Shown one piece after another: positions 28,480 through 36,870 of a stretch of DNA of 64,000 nucleotides. Under the pieces are notes generated by a model. That model was given only the letters and a program-made list of their open reading frames with translations, searched no databases and was not told the DNA's origin. Every line of letters begins with the position of its first letter. Position 1 is the stretch's first letter. A program made the position numbers and the translations under genes. The DNA is from Micromonospora halophytica (GTDB lineage Bacteria; Actinomycetota; Actinomycetes; Mycobacteriales; Micromonosporaceae): the NCBI RefSeq assembly GCF_900090245.1, contig NZ_FMDN01000001.1, forward strand, positions 408,241 to 472,240. Direction: 5' to 3'.

Positions 28480-29055
28480 ATGACCGCCGCGCTGCAGAGC
28501 GACTATCCGCCCGAGGGCGGGTGGACGACCGACGATCTGGACGCGCTGCCCGAGGACGGCCGCCGCCGCGAACTTCTCGATGGAGTGCTGATCGTGTCCC
28601 CCTCCCCCACTCGTGTGCACCAGACCATCGCCGGGCGTCTCATGGTCGCTCTGGAAGAGGTCTGCCCCGACGAGTACGACGTGACCCAGGCCGTCGAGGT
28701 GCGGATCAACCGCACCCGTTCCTTCTTCCCTGACGTGCTGGTGACCACGTCGGTCGCCGCGGCCCGGGAGCCGTCGAGGTACGAGCCGCACGAGGTGGTG
28801 CTGGCCGTCGAGATCGTCTCCCCCAGCACCCGCTCGATCGACCGGGTGCTGAAGCCGGCACTGTACGCGCAGGCCGGCATCCCCTTCCACTGGCGGATCG
28901 AGGTCGAGGACGGTACGCCGGTGGTGCACACCTACAAGATCGACCCGGTGGACGAGGTCTACACCGAGACGGGCCGGTGGGCCAAGTTCGTGGACACCGG
29001 GGAGCCCTTCCCGGTCAACCTGTCGATCAGCCGGCTCACGCCACGCCACCGCTGA
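28480..29055 (+). CDS. Uma2-family (DUF820) restriction-endonuclease-like protein
   Basis: The 191-residue product has the PD-(D/E)xK-like core of the Uma2 family: [20 protein letters not shown] near residues 30-49, the Asp of FFPDVLVTT and the Glu-x-Val of [15 protein letters not shown], followed by K in [19 protein letters not shown]. Such proteins are abundant in cyanobacteria and actinomycetes; their natural role is unknown. The ATG has AAAGGA upstream. It stands on the plus strand inside the nuo cluster, between nuoI and nuoH, and so looks inserted. Confidence 0.92.
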   Translation: MTAALQSDYPPEGGWTTDDLDALPEDGRRRELLDGVLIVSPSPTRVHQTIAGRLMVALEEVCPDEYDVTQAVEVRINRTRSFFPDVLVTTSVAAAREPSRYEPHEVVLAVEIVSPSTRSIDRVLKPALYAQAGIPFHWRIEVEDGTPVVHTYKIDPVDEVYTETGRWAKFVDTGEPFPVNLSISRLTPRHR

Positions 29056-29182
29056 CCGGTCTGGCCCTCCGCCGCCCGCCCGACACTCTGTCGCCCGCCC
29101 CACTCACTCCGCCGGCTCGCCGGGCCGACCGGCCGGTGATCGGCCAGGATAGGACGGAGAGCGACGGATCCGAGGGGGCGAC

Positions 29183-30166
29183 GTGGGCGGGACGACAGGC
29201 GGGAAGTACGTGGAGCCGGGCGGGGAGTTCACCCGCGATCAGCGCTACATCGCCACCCGGATCACCGCCGACGGTCGGGACGGCTGGCCGGTGGAGCCCG
29301 GGCGGTACCGGCTCGCGGTCAGCCGGGCCTGCCCGTGGGCGAACCGGCTGATCATCGTCCGGCGGCTGCTCGGCCTGGAGGACGCCATCTCGATGGCCGT
29401 GGCCGGCCCCACCCACGACGCCCGGAGCTGGACGTTCGACCTGGACCCGGGCGGGCGCGACCCGGTGCTCGGCATCGAGCGCCTCCAGGAGGCGTACCTG
29501 CGGCGCTTCCCCGGCTACGAGCGGGGCATCACCGTGCCGGCGTTGGTGGACGTGCCGACCGGGCAGGTGGTCACCAACGACTACGCGCAGATGAGCCTGG
29601 ACCTGTCGACCGAGTGGACGGCGTACCACCGGCCGGGTGCGCCGCAGCTCTACCCGGAGCACCTGCGCGCGCAGATCGACGAGGTCAACGCCCTGGTGTT
29701 CCGGGACGTCAACAACGGCGTCTACCGGTGCGGTTTCGCCGGCTCCCAGGAGGCGTACGAGAAGGCGTTCGGGCGGCTCTTCGACCGGCTCGACCGGCTG
29801 AGCGAGCGGCTGGCCGGGCAGCGTTACCTGGTGGGCGACACGATCACCGAGGCGGACGTGCGGCTGTTCACCACGCTGGTCCGCTTCGACCCGGTCTACC
29901 ACGGCCACTTCAAGTGCAACCGGCAGAAGCTGACCGAGATGCCGGTGCTCTGGGCGTACGCCCGGGACCTGTTCCAGACCCCCGGTTTCGGGGACACGAT
30001 CGACTTCGACCACATCAAGCGGCACTACTACCAGGTGCACCGGGACATCAACCCGACCGGCGTGGTGCCGCTCGGCCCCGACCTGTCGGGCTGGCTCACC
30101 CCGCACGGCCGGGAGGAGCTGGGCGGCCGCCCGTTCGGCGACGGCACCCCGCCGCCCCGGCCCTGA
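29183..30166 (+). CDS. Glutathionyl-hydroquinone reductase-like GST (YqjG/ECM4 family)
   Basis: The 327-residue protein has the Xi-class GST motif CPWANRLIIVRRL with catalytic Cys near residue 52, the following region LQEAYLRRFPGYERGITVPA, and the C-terminal helical domain with VRFDPVYHGHFKCNRQKLTE. Xi-class enzymes reduce glutathionyl- (or mycothiol-) hydroquinones. Actinomycetes use mycothiol, so the thiol partner here is probably mycothiol; that is inference. The GTG at 29183 follows GGGGGCGAC. It sits on the plus strand inside the nuo cluster; its quinone chemistry and the neighbouring quinone oxidoreductase genes may be coincidence. Confidence 0.93.
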   Translation: MGGTTGGKYVEPGGEFTRDQRYIATRITADGRDGWPVEPGRYRLAVSRACPWANRLIIVRRLLGLEDAISMAVAGPTHDARSWTFDLDPGGRDPVLGIERLQEAYLRRFPGYERGITVPALVDVPTGQVVTNDYAQMSLDLSTEWTAYHRPGAPQLYPEHLRAQIDEVNALVFRDVNNGVYRCGFAGSQEAYEKAFGRLFDRLDRLSERLAGQRYLVGDTITEADVRLFTTLVRFDPVYHGHFKCNRQKLTEMPVLWAYARDLFQTPGFGDTIDFDHIKRHYYQVHRDINPTGVVPLGPDLSGWLTPHGREELGGRPFGDGTPPPRP

Positions 30167-30216
30167 CCCACCCCCACGCGGCGATCTCCGGCCCTGACCC
30201 ACCCCCCCATGCGCGG

Positions 30217-30285
30217 CGATCTTGCACTTACGGCCCTCAAAGAGGGTGACATGTCGCGTTTGTCGAGGCCGCAAGTGCAAGATCG
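30217..30285. repeat. Palindromic element A (19-bp arms, 31-nt loop)
   Basis: Arms CGATCTTGCACTTACGGCC (30217-30235) and its near complement (30267-30285, one mismatch), loop of 31 nt. It lies between the convergent ends of the GST gene and nuoH. An imperfect direct repeat of the preceding gaccCACCC...gcggcgatct segment lies at about 30164-30190. It shares arm sequence and loop length with element B. Confidence 0.92.
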
Positions 30286-30291
30286 CGGCGA

Positions 30292-31254
30292 TCAGAGGGC
30301 GAGGCGGACGGCGGCGGTGAGGACGAGCTGGGCCAGGGCGACAGGGACAAGGACCAGCCAGCAGAGGCGCTGGAGCTGGTCCTCGCGCAGGCGGGGGTAG
30401 CTCACCCGCAGCCAGATGATCACGAAGGAGACCGCGAAGACCTTCACCAGCGTCCAGAGCCAGCCGAGCTGCGCGTCGGCGAACGGGCCCTGCCAGCCAC
30501 CGAGGAAGAGCACGGTGGTCAGCGCGGCGATCACCACGATGCCGACGTACTCGGCGAGCAGGAAGAACGCGAACCGCAGGCCGGTGTACTCGGTCAGGTA
30601 GCCGAAGACCAGCTCGGAGTCGGCGATCGGCATGTCGAACGGGGGCCGCCGGATCTCGGCCAACCCGGCGACGAAGAACACGATCATCGCGGGGGCCTGC
30701 CAGAGCAGCCACCACGGCCGCCACGCCTCCACGATGCCGCCGAGGCTGAGCGTCCCGGCCGCCATCGCCACCGACGCGGCGGCCAGCACCAGCGGCAGCT
30801 CGTAGCCGAGCAGCTGGGCCGCACCCCGCAGGCCGCCGAGGAGGCTGTACTTGTTGGCCGAGGCCCAGGCCGACATCAGCACCGCCACCACGCCCACCCC
30901 GACCACGGCGAGGACGAAGAAGAGGCCGATGTCCAGCGGCTGCCCGACCAGGTCGTCCGGGCCCAGCGGGATGACCAGCAGCACCAGCAGGTAGGGCACG
31001 AGCGCCACCACCGGGGCGAGCCGGAACACCGCCCGGTCCGCCTCACGCGGGGTGACGTCCTCCTTCTGCACGAACTTGATCCCGTCGGCGACGAGCTGCG
31101 CCCAGCCGTGGAAGCCGCCCGCGTACATCGGGCCGAGCCGGCCCTGCATGTGCGCCATCACCTTGTGCTCGGCCTGGCCGACCACGAGCGGCAGGGTGAG
31201 GAAGGCGACCAGCACGCCGCCGACCCGGATCACCAGCTCCAACCAGGTCGGCAT
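30292..31254 (-). CDS. nuoH: NADH-quinone oxidoreductase subunit H
   Basis: The 320-residue membrane protein shows NuoH motifs: EHKVMAHMQGRLGPMYAGGF and GIKFVQKEDVTPREADRAVF near the quinone site, and ETNRPPFD-type sequence as AEIRRPPFDMPIADSELVFG. It has eight helices and forms the quinone chamber with NuoB and NuoD. The ATG at 31252-31254 shares one base with the nuoC stop (TGATG), so nuoD, which normally lies between nuoC and nuoH, is absent. Confidence 0.95.
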   Translation of the reverse strand: MPTWLELVIRVGGVLVAFLTLPLVVGQAEHKVMAHMQGRLGPMYAGGFHGWAQLVADGIKFVQKEDVTPREADRAVFRLAPVVALVPYLLVLLVIPLGPDDLVGQPLDIGLFFVLAVVGVGVVAVLMSAWASANKYSLLGGLRGAAQLLGYELPLVLAAASVAMAAGTLSLGGIVEAWRPWWLLWQAPAMIVFFVAGLAEIRRPPFDMPIADSELVFGYLTEYTGLRFAFFLLAEYVGIVVIAALTTVLFLGGWQGPFADAQLGWLWTLVKVFAVSFVIIWLRVSYPRLREDQLQRLCWLVLVPVALAQLVLTAAVRLAL

Positions 31255-32009
31255 CAGGCCGTACCCCCCTCGTCGTCGCCACGGCCCGCCGCCGGGTCGT
31301 CGCCGGCCGCGCCGGCCCGGGGGGTACGCGCCGGACGCGTGCCCGGGGCCGGGCGGGCCGGACGCTCCCGGGCCGGGCGGGCCGGCGTACCCCCGCGCGG
31401 TCCCTCGCCCACCCCGGCCGCGCCGGCGGGCGTGGGCGTCGTCCCCCACTCCCCCGGCGCGGGCACGCCCGGCGGGCGGACCGCCCGACGACCGCCACCG
31501 GCCTCGGACTCGCCCGGTTCCTTCGCGCCCGGCCACGGCTTCGCCACCCGGGAGGCGAGCACGAACTCCTTGCGCAGCGGGTGCCCCTCGAACTCCGGCG
31601 GCAGCAGCAGCGGAGCCAACCCGTGGTGGCCGGCGAAGTCGATGCCGAACATCTCGTGGGTCTCCCGCTCGTGCCAGGCCGCGCCGGGGTAGAGGTCGAC
31701 CACGGAGGCCACGACGGGCGTCTCGCGGGGTACCCGGGTACGCAGCAGCACCCCGTGCCGGTGCCGGGTGGACCAGAGGTGGACCACCACGTCGAAACCG
31801 GCGGCCAGCTCGTCCACCGCCGACAGCCAGTCGAAGAAGTCGCAGGCCAGCTCGGCGTCGTCCCGGGCCGCCCGCAGCGCGTCGGCCCAGCTCGACAGCG
31901 GTACGTCGACGGTCGCGCGGGCATGCGACCGGCCGTCGGAGACCGACGCGGTGGCCTCGACCGGCGCGAGCAGCGCGACCACCCGCCGGCCGACCTCTTC
32001 CGGAGTCAT
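31254..32009 (-). CDS. nuoC: NADH-quinone oxidoreductase subunit C, with long Pro/Gly/Arg-rich tail
   Basis: The product is 251 residues. The first 165 are NuoC (30-kDa subunit), with WHERETHEMFGIDFAGHHGL and PPEFEGHPLRKEFVLASRVA, the family signatures. The remaining 85 are low-complexity (GRPA/GGTP/RPAPG type) and unlike ordinary NuoC. The start ATG 32007-32009 is chosen because the frame upstream is not conserved-looking. NuoC belongs to the hydrophilic arm next to NuoD, but no nuoD is found. The gene is followed directly by nuoH. Confidence 0.93.
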   Translation of the reverse strand: MTPEEVGRRVVALLAPVEATASVSDGRSHARATVDVPLSSWADALRAARDDAELACDFFDWLSAVDELAAGFDVVVHLWSTRHRHGVLLRTRVPRETPVVASVVDLYPGAAWHERETHEMFGIDFAGHHGLAPLLLPPEFEGHPLRKEFVLASRVAKPWPGAKEPGESEAGGGRRAVRPPGVPAPGEWGTTPTPAGAAGVGEGPRGGTPARPARERPARPAPGTRPARTPRAGAAGDDPAAGRGDDEGGTA

Positions 32010-32113
32010 GCCGCTGATCCTATGGCCGACGGCCGCCGGCCGTGTCGGGCCGCCCGTGCGGGCATCTGCCGCTTTGCCCGGCACGGGGCGGCGCAGCGGG
32101 GAAAGATGAAGCC

Positions 32114-33163
32114 GTGCGCGCTGTGACTGTGGCTCCCGGGGTCCCCGATTCGCTGCGCCTGGACCAGGACTGGCCCGAACCCGCCGCCGAGGAGGGCGCG
32201 ATCCTGGTCGAGGCGCTCGCGGTGGGCATCTGCGGCACCGACCAGGAGATCATCGAGGGGCACTACGGCGAGGCGCCGCCCGGGCAGCAGCGGCTAGTGC
32301 TCGGCCACGAGTCCCTCGGCCGGGTGTTGGAGGACCCGACCGGCACCCTGCAGGCCGGTGATCTGGTGGCCGGCATCGTCCGGCATCCTGACCCGCTGCC
32401 CTGCCCCAACTGCTCGGTGGACGAGTGGGACATGTGCCGCAACGGGCAGTACACCGAACACGGCATCAAGGCGCTGCCCGGCTTCGCCCGGGACCGGTGG
32501 CGGGTGCAGCCGAAGTTCGCCGTGGGGCTGGACCCGGTCCTCGCCCCGGTCGGCATGCTGCTGGAACCGGCCAGCGTGGTGGCCAAGGCGTGGGACCACA
32601 TCGAGCGGATCGGCGCCCGCTCGGAGTGGAAGCCGCAGAGCGTGCTCATCACCGGCGCCGGCCCGATCGGCCTGCTGGCGGCGCTGCTCGCCACCCAGCG
32701 CGGGCTGTCCGTGCACGTACTGGACCGCAACACCACCGGCCCGAAGCCGGACCTGGTCCGGGCGCTCGGCGCGACGTACCACACGGAGACGGTGGGCGAG
32801 CTGGACCTGGAGCCGGACGTGGTGGTCGAGTGCACCGGCGCGCCGGGGGTGGTGCTGGACGTCATGTGCAAGGTCGGGCCGAACGGGATCGTCTGCCTGA
32901 CCGGGGTGTCCAGCGGCGGCCGGACGATCGACTTCGACGCGGGCGCGCTCAACCGGGCCCTGGTGCTGGAGAACAACGTCGTCTTCGGCTCGGTCAACGC
33001 CAACCGGCGGCACTGGGACCAGGCCGCCGAGGCCCTCGCCCGGGCCGACCAGTCCTGGCTGGGCTCGCTGATCACCCGCCGGGTGCCGGTGGCGGAGTAC
33101 GCCCGGGCGTACTCCTCGGGCGGCGGCGAGGACATCAAGGTGGTGCTCGACTTCACCGCCTGA
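32114..33163 (+). CDS. Zinc-type alcohol dehydrogenase, glucose 1-dehydrogenase-like
   Basis: The 349-residue medium-chain dehydrogenase has VGICGTDQEIIEGHYGEAPP with catalytic zinc Cys near residue 39, the GHE motif near residue 65, a Cys-containing lobe CPNCSVDEWDMC for structural zinc, and the NAD(P)-binding GAGPIGLLAAL near residue 181. The GlcDH-type C-terminal half (FGSVNANRRHWDQAAEALAR) points to oxidation of glucose or another aldose. The GTG at 32114 is preceded by GGGGAAAG. It is a plus-strand gene that separates nuoC from nuoB. Confidence 0.9.
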   Translation: MRAVTVAPGVPDSLRLDQDWPEPAAEEGAILVEALAVGICGTDQEIIEGHYGEAPPGQQRLVLGHESLGRVLEDPTGTLQAGDLVAGIVRHPDPLPCPNCSVDEWDMCRNGQYTEHGIKALPGFARDRWRVQPKFAVGLDPVLAPVGMLLEPASVVAKAWDHIERIGARSEWKPQSVLITGAGPIGLLAALLATQRGLSVHVLDRNTTGPKPDLVRALGATYHTETVGELDLEPDVVVECTGAPGVVLDVMCKVGPNGIVCLTGVSSGGRTIDFDAGALNRALVLENNVVFGSVNANRRHWDQAAEALARADQSWLGSLITRRVPVAEYARAYSSGGGEDIKVVLDFTA

Positions 33164-33191
33164 TCCGACGCGGTCGGGCCGGGCCGGCCGG

Positions 33192-34508
33192 TCAGATCCC
33201 GGGCAGCCGGCCGTTGCGGAACAGGTCGACGAAGAGCTGGTGGTCCTCTCGCGCCCGCACCCCGTACGCGTGGGCGAAGTCGACCAGGTGCGCGACGAAG
33301 CCGTCGACGTCGTCCCCCACCGCCGCGACGATCGACTCCTCGGTCGAGTAGTCGACCAGGTCGTGGCTGGACTCGTCGTCGGCGACCGAGTGCATCCGGG
33401 CCACCGCCCGGCCCAGGTCGGTGAGCACCCCGGCCAGTTCCTCCGGCTCGTTGACGTCGGCCCAGTCCAGGTCGGCGGCGTACGGGGAGACCTCCGCGAC
33501 GAGCTGGCCCGCCCCGTCCAGCTCGGTGAAGCCCAGCCACGGGTCGGCGTGCGCCTGCAACGCCCGCTGCGACTCGGCCGTCCGGTGCCCCTGGTGCCGG
33601 AAGTAGCCGCGGACCCGCTCGTCGTCGATGTGCCGGGCCACCGCCGGCACCTGCGCCTGCTTCATGTAGATGACGACGTCGTTCTCCAACGCCTGGGTGT
33701 GCCCCTCCAGCAGCAGGTTGTACGAGGGCAGCCCGGCCGAGCCGATCCCCACGCCCTTGCGCAGCACCACGTCCTTGACGTGGGCGGCGACCGGACGGAG
33801 CCGGGTGGTGGGTTCGGGGAGCGTGCCGAGGTAGTCCTCGAAGGCGGCGCAGACCTTCGCCCGGGTCTCCGGGTCGACCTGGTACACGCCGTCGCCGAGG
33901 GAGAACCGCCGCTCGTAGTTGTCGACGGTGGTCTGCGTGGCGAGCAGGTCGACCCGGGTGTTGAGCCGGGCCTGCTGGAGCACCCGGCGCAGCACCCCGT
34001 CGGCGTTGTCCAGGGTGATCGAGCCGATCGCGTCGTCCCCACCGGCGGCGATGGCCCGCAGCTCGGTCAGGTACGACCGGGCGAACCCGTCGACCAGGTC
34101 GCTGATCACCCGGTCGGAGAGGGCCTTGGCGTAGCAGAGCAGGGCCACGCTGGCCGCGAAACGCTTCAGGTCCCAGGAGAACGGCCCGACGTACGCCTCG
34201 TCGAAGTCGTTGACGTTGAACACCAGCTGCCCGGAGGCGTTCATGTAGGTGCCGAAGTTCTCCGCGTGCAGGTCGCCGTGGATCCACACCCGGCTGGTCC
34301 GCTCGTCCAGGAAGCGGTCGTCGGCGAAGTCCCCGAGCTGGTCGGCGTAGAAGAGCGACGCGCTGCCCCGGTAGAAGGCGAACGGGGTGGCGGCCATCTT
34401 TCGGAACTTGCGGCGGAAGGCCACCGGGTCGAGCGCCATCGACGCGCCGAACTCCTCGGTGAGCACGTCGATGATGAAGGCGGAACGCTTGTCCGCAGAC
34501 TGGTTCAT
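33192..34508 (-). CDS. DUF2252 family protein
   Basis: The 438-residue product has the DUF2252 features MAATPFAFYRGSASLFYADQ, then WIHGDLHAENFGTYMNASGQ and VNDFDEAYVGPFSWDLKRFA, in which the H-G-D-x-H-x-x-N and N-D-F-D motifs resemble kinase/aminoglycoside phosphotransferase active sites. So an atypical small-molecule kinase is a reasonable guess; substrate unknown. The ATG at 34506-34508 starts MNQSADKRSAFI. It is convergent with the glucose dehydrogenase-like gene (28 bp apart) and lies within the broken nuo cluster. Confidence 0.9.
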   Translation of the reverse strand: MNQSADKRSAFIIDVLTEEFGASMALDPVAFRRKFRKMAATPFAFYRGSASLFYADQLGDFADDRFLDERTSRVWIHGDLHAENFGTYMNASGQLVFNVNDFDEAYVGPFSWDLKRFAASVALLCYAKALSDRVISDLVDGFARSYLTELRAIAAGGDDAIGSITLDNADGVLRRVLQQARLNTRVDLLATQTTVDNYERRFSLGDGVYQVDPETRAKVCAAFEDYLGTLPEPTTRLRPVAAHVKDVVLRKGVGIGSAGLPSYNLLLEGHTQALENDVVIYMKQAQVPAVARHIDDERVRGYFRHQGHRTAESQRALQAHADPWLGFTELDGAGQLVAEVSPYAADLDWADVNEPEELAGVLTDLGRAVARMHSVADDESSHDLVDYSTEESIVAAVGDDVDGFVAHLVDFAHAYGVRAREDHQLFVDLFRNGRLPGI

Positions 34509-34573
34509 GGCCCGCAGGCTAATCCCAACCCGCCACCGTCCCGCCTACCCCCTGGGTCGCGCCCAGCCGGTGA

Positions 34574-34762
34574 AGCGGTCAGCCAGCGCTGTCCGAGGTC
34601 GCCGCCTATCTGGGCGTCTCACGCCAGCGCGCCGCGATCCTGGTCGACCGGCCCGACTTCCCGGCCCCCATCGACACGCTCACCGTCGGGCGCATCTGGG
34701 ACGCCGCAGAGATCCGGACGTACGCCGAACGCCGCAACCGTCCCCTGTCGGAAACCCACCTG
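34574..34762 (+). pseudogene. Remnant of a small helix-turn-helix protein
   Basis: A plus-strand frame after a TGA at 34571 reads LSEVAAYLGVSRQRAAILVD, then RPDFPAPIDTLTVGRIWDAA and EIRTYAERRNRP. This is the AlpA/excisionase-like or MerR-type DNA-binding pattern with the Trp-containing second half. There is no start codon or ribosome binding site, and the frame runs on into low-complexity (cacccaccct) repeats. It looks like the main part of a gene whose first codons and natural end are lost. Confidence 0.65.
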
Positions 34763-34796
34763 ACCCACCCTCACCCACCCTCACCCACCCTCACCC
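34761..34796. repeat. 10-bp tandem repeat (tcacccaccc)
   Basis: About three to four copies of the unit tcacccaccc, preceded by a variant tgacccaccc. A similar tgacccaccc stretch precedes palindromic element A at 30.2 kb, and this one precedes element B, so the C-rich run seems to be part of the same repeated block. Confidence 0.8.
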
Positions 34797-34813
34797 CGCC
34801 CGCCCACCCGCGC

Positions 34814-34882
34814 CGATCTTGCACTTGCGGCCCCCGAGAAGGGCGTTTCGCCCGCTTTGCCTGGGCCGAAACTGCAAGATCG
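34814..34882. repeat. Palindromic element B (19-bp arms, 31-nt loop)
   Basis: Arms CGATCTTGCACTTGCGGCC (34814-34832) and 34864-34882, complementary except at two positions, with a 31-nt loop. The total length (69 bp), arm sequence and loop length match element A. It lies in the non-coding gap between DUF2252 and nuoB. Confidence 0.92.
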
Positions 34883-34937
34883 CGGGGGTGAGGGCTGCGC
34901 TAGGGGCGCATCGTGCGCGGGGGGAGCGGGAGGGGGT

Positions 34938-34987
34938 AGATCTTGGAAGTTCTCGGGTCCCAGAGGGGCCGTCCGCTTCCAAGATCT
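34938..34987. repeat. Palindromic element D (12-bp arms)
   Basis: AGATCTTGGAAG (34938-34949) and its exact complement CTTCCAAGATCT (34976-34987), 26-nt loop. It shares the GATCTTG core with elements A and B but has its own arm and loop sequence. It lies 55 bp after element B. Confidence 0.88.
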
Positions 34988-35480
34988 GTGAATTTCGGGG
35001 CGGGTGGCGTCGCAGGAGGGCTGCGGCTTGGGCAGGGGTGCGAGATCACGCTCGATCCCGGAAAGGGTGGCCTCCTCGCCGCAACAAGGCCACGCGTTCA
35101 CTGATCGAGCACGATCTTGTTGTGCTGGCCCACGTCAGGCGTTCCAAAGAACCCACCCATGCGGGCCGCGGTGGGTCGGCTTCGACACCGGCTCCAGCTA
35201 CTCAGGAGTGACCCGTCCGGTTCGCCGCCGTCAGTCGGGGCTCACCATGTCCCGTCCCGCCGGGGCGTCCCCGACAGAGCTGGCGCCTCGGTGGCGAGAA
35301 CGACCGGTATACCCACACAGGGTCCTCGACAGGGACGCGCCGGTCATGGATGCGTTCCGGAACATCGAGCTTCAACATGGCTGATTGTGCCGGGGCAGGG
35401 CACGCGCGAACCGGGGCCCGGACACGGTGTCCTGCCGAGGCCCGCATCCATCACGCGCGCTCGGTCGGTCGGGGCGGGAC
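34988..35480. other. Non-coding gap upstream of nuoB stop
   Basis: About 490 bp with poor codon bias in all frames and lower GC than the neighbouring genes. Short frames exist (for example minus strand 35202-35375) but resemble nothing I know. It may contain a decayed gene. No terminator with a T-run was seen. Confidence 0.4.
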
Positions 35481-36083
35481 TCAGTCGGGGCGGCGCATCG
35501 GTGGGGCGGTCAGCGACTCCACCGAACGGGAGGACCGGCCGCCGGCCGGTGGGGCCCCGGCGTCGGCCGGGGAGGCCAGGGGGTCGGCCGGGGAGGCCAG
35601 GGGGTCGGGGCGGGTCACGCCGCCGACGCCGGACTGCTCGGCGGCGATCTTCTCCTGGAGGCGGAGGATGCCGTGCAGCAGCGCCTCCGGCCGGGGCGGA
35701 CAGCCGGGCACGTACACGTCGACCGGGATGAGCTGGTCGACGCCCTTGGTCACCGAGTACGAGTCCCAGTACGGGCCGCCGCAGTTGGAGCAGGCGCCGA
35801 AGGAGATGACGTACTTCGGCTCGGGCATCTGGTCGTAGAGACGCTTGATCGCCGGGGCCATCTTGTCGGTGACCGTGCCGGAGACCACCATCAGGTCGGC
35901 CTGCCGGGGGCCGTGGGCGAAGGGGATCACGCCCAGCCGCATGAAGTCGTGCCGCCCCATGCTGGTGGCGATGAACTCGATCGCGCAGCAGGCCAGACCG
36001 AAGTTGAAGACCCAGAGCGAGTAGCGGCGGCCCCAGTTCAGCACGAACCGGATCGGCTCACCGAGCACTGCCGGCAACTGCAC
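35481..36083 (-). CDS. nuoB: NADH-quinone oxidoreductase subunit B
   Basis: The 200-residue protein carries the N2 cluster ligands of NuoB: the tandem Cys in [20 protein letters not shown] near residues 36-37, Cys in [20 protein letters not shown], and Cys in [18 protein letters not shown]2 passes electrons to quinone. After residue 160 the tail is low-complexity and contains a 21-bp tandem duplication giving DPLASPA twice. The GTG 36081-36083 has GAGGAGG upstream. It is the first nuo gene of the cluster on the minus strand. No nuoA lies upstream. Confidence 0.95.
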   Translation of the reverse strand: MQLPAVLGEPIRFVLNWGRRYSLWVFNFGLACCAIEFIATSMGRHDFMRLGVIPFAHGPRQADLMVVSGTVTDKMAPAIKRLYDQMPEPKYVISFGACSNCGGPYWDSYSVTKGVDQLIPVDVYVPGCPPRPEALLHGILRLQEKIAAEQSGVGGVTRPDPLASPADPLASPADAGAPPAGGRSSRSVESLTAPPMRRPD

Positions 36084-36321
36084 GACCGCCTCCTCACCTG
36101 TCTCCCACCGGACAGTCAACCACAGCCGTGGGGCGCAACCCGGCGGGCCGGCATCGGCTCTCACCCGTGTGACGACGGGCCGTACCGGGCCGGCGGTGCG
36201 CGTCCGGCCCGGCTGTCGGACCCGACGGCATCGACGTCGATCGGACGCAACCACGCGCCCGGTCCAGCCGTGTGACCCGTGCCGGTGGGCACGCACCGCC
36301 GGCACCCACGGGGGAGGACGA

Positions 36322-36870
36322 GTGAGTGTGACGAAAGACAGGCGGCTCGGCGGTCCACCGCCGGACCCCGGCCCCGAGCCGCCGGAACTGACCTTCGACG
36401 AGTTCTACCACGCCCACTTCCGAGGGCTGGTCGTCCAGCTCACCGCGTACACCGGGGACCTGGGGCAGGCCCAGGACCTGGTCCAGGAGGCATTCTGCCG
36501 GGCGTACGCGCGGTGGGACCGGGTCGCCGGCTACGAGGACCCGCTGGCCTGGGTCCGCAAGGTCGCCTGGAACCTCGGCCACAGCCGCTGGCGACGGCTG
36601 CGGACCGCCCAGTCGTGGCTGGTGCGACAGCGCGAGACGCACGTGGCCGGGCCGAACCCGGACCGGGTGGCGCTGGACGCCGCGCTGACCCGGTTGCCGG
36701 CGAAGCAGCGCCGGGCGGTCGTACTGCACTACCTGGCCGACCTGTCGGTCGCCGAGATCGCCAGCCAGGAACGGGTCGCCGAGGGGACGGTCAAGTCCTG
36801 GCTGCACCGGGGCCGGACGGCGTTGGCGGCGCACCTGCGCGACACCACCGAGGAGGTGCGGGATGCCTGA
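36322..36870 (+). CDS. SigE-family ECF RNA polymerase sigma factor
   Basis: The 182-residue protein has region 2 ([20 protein letters not shown], then [20 protein letters not shown]) and region 4 ([40 protein letters not shown]), as in the actinobacterial SigE-type ECF group. The GTG at 36322 follows GGGAGGACGA. Its end overlaps the next gene by 8 bp, which suggests that the two are coexpressed and that the next product senses or restrains it. Confidence 0.92.
   Translation: MSVTKDRRLGGPPPDPGPEPPELTFDEFYHAHFRGLVVQLTAYTGDLGQAQDLVQEAFCRAYARWDRVAGYEDPLAWVRKVAWNLGHSRWRRLRTAQSWLVRQRETHVAGPNPDRVALDAALTRLPAKQRRAVVLHYLADLSVAEIASQERVAEGTVKSWLHRGRTALAAHLRDTTEEVRDA

Noticed and set aside
30167..30215. 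Extension of the GST gene or a small gene before element A
   Set aside because: Only C-rich direct repeats with no codon bias were seen.
34814..34882. Element B as an intrinsic terminator
   Set aside because: Arms are imperfect, the loop is long (31 nt), and no T-run follows on either strand; the match to element A fits a mobile repeat better.
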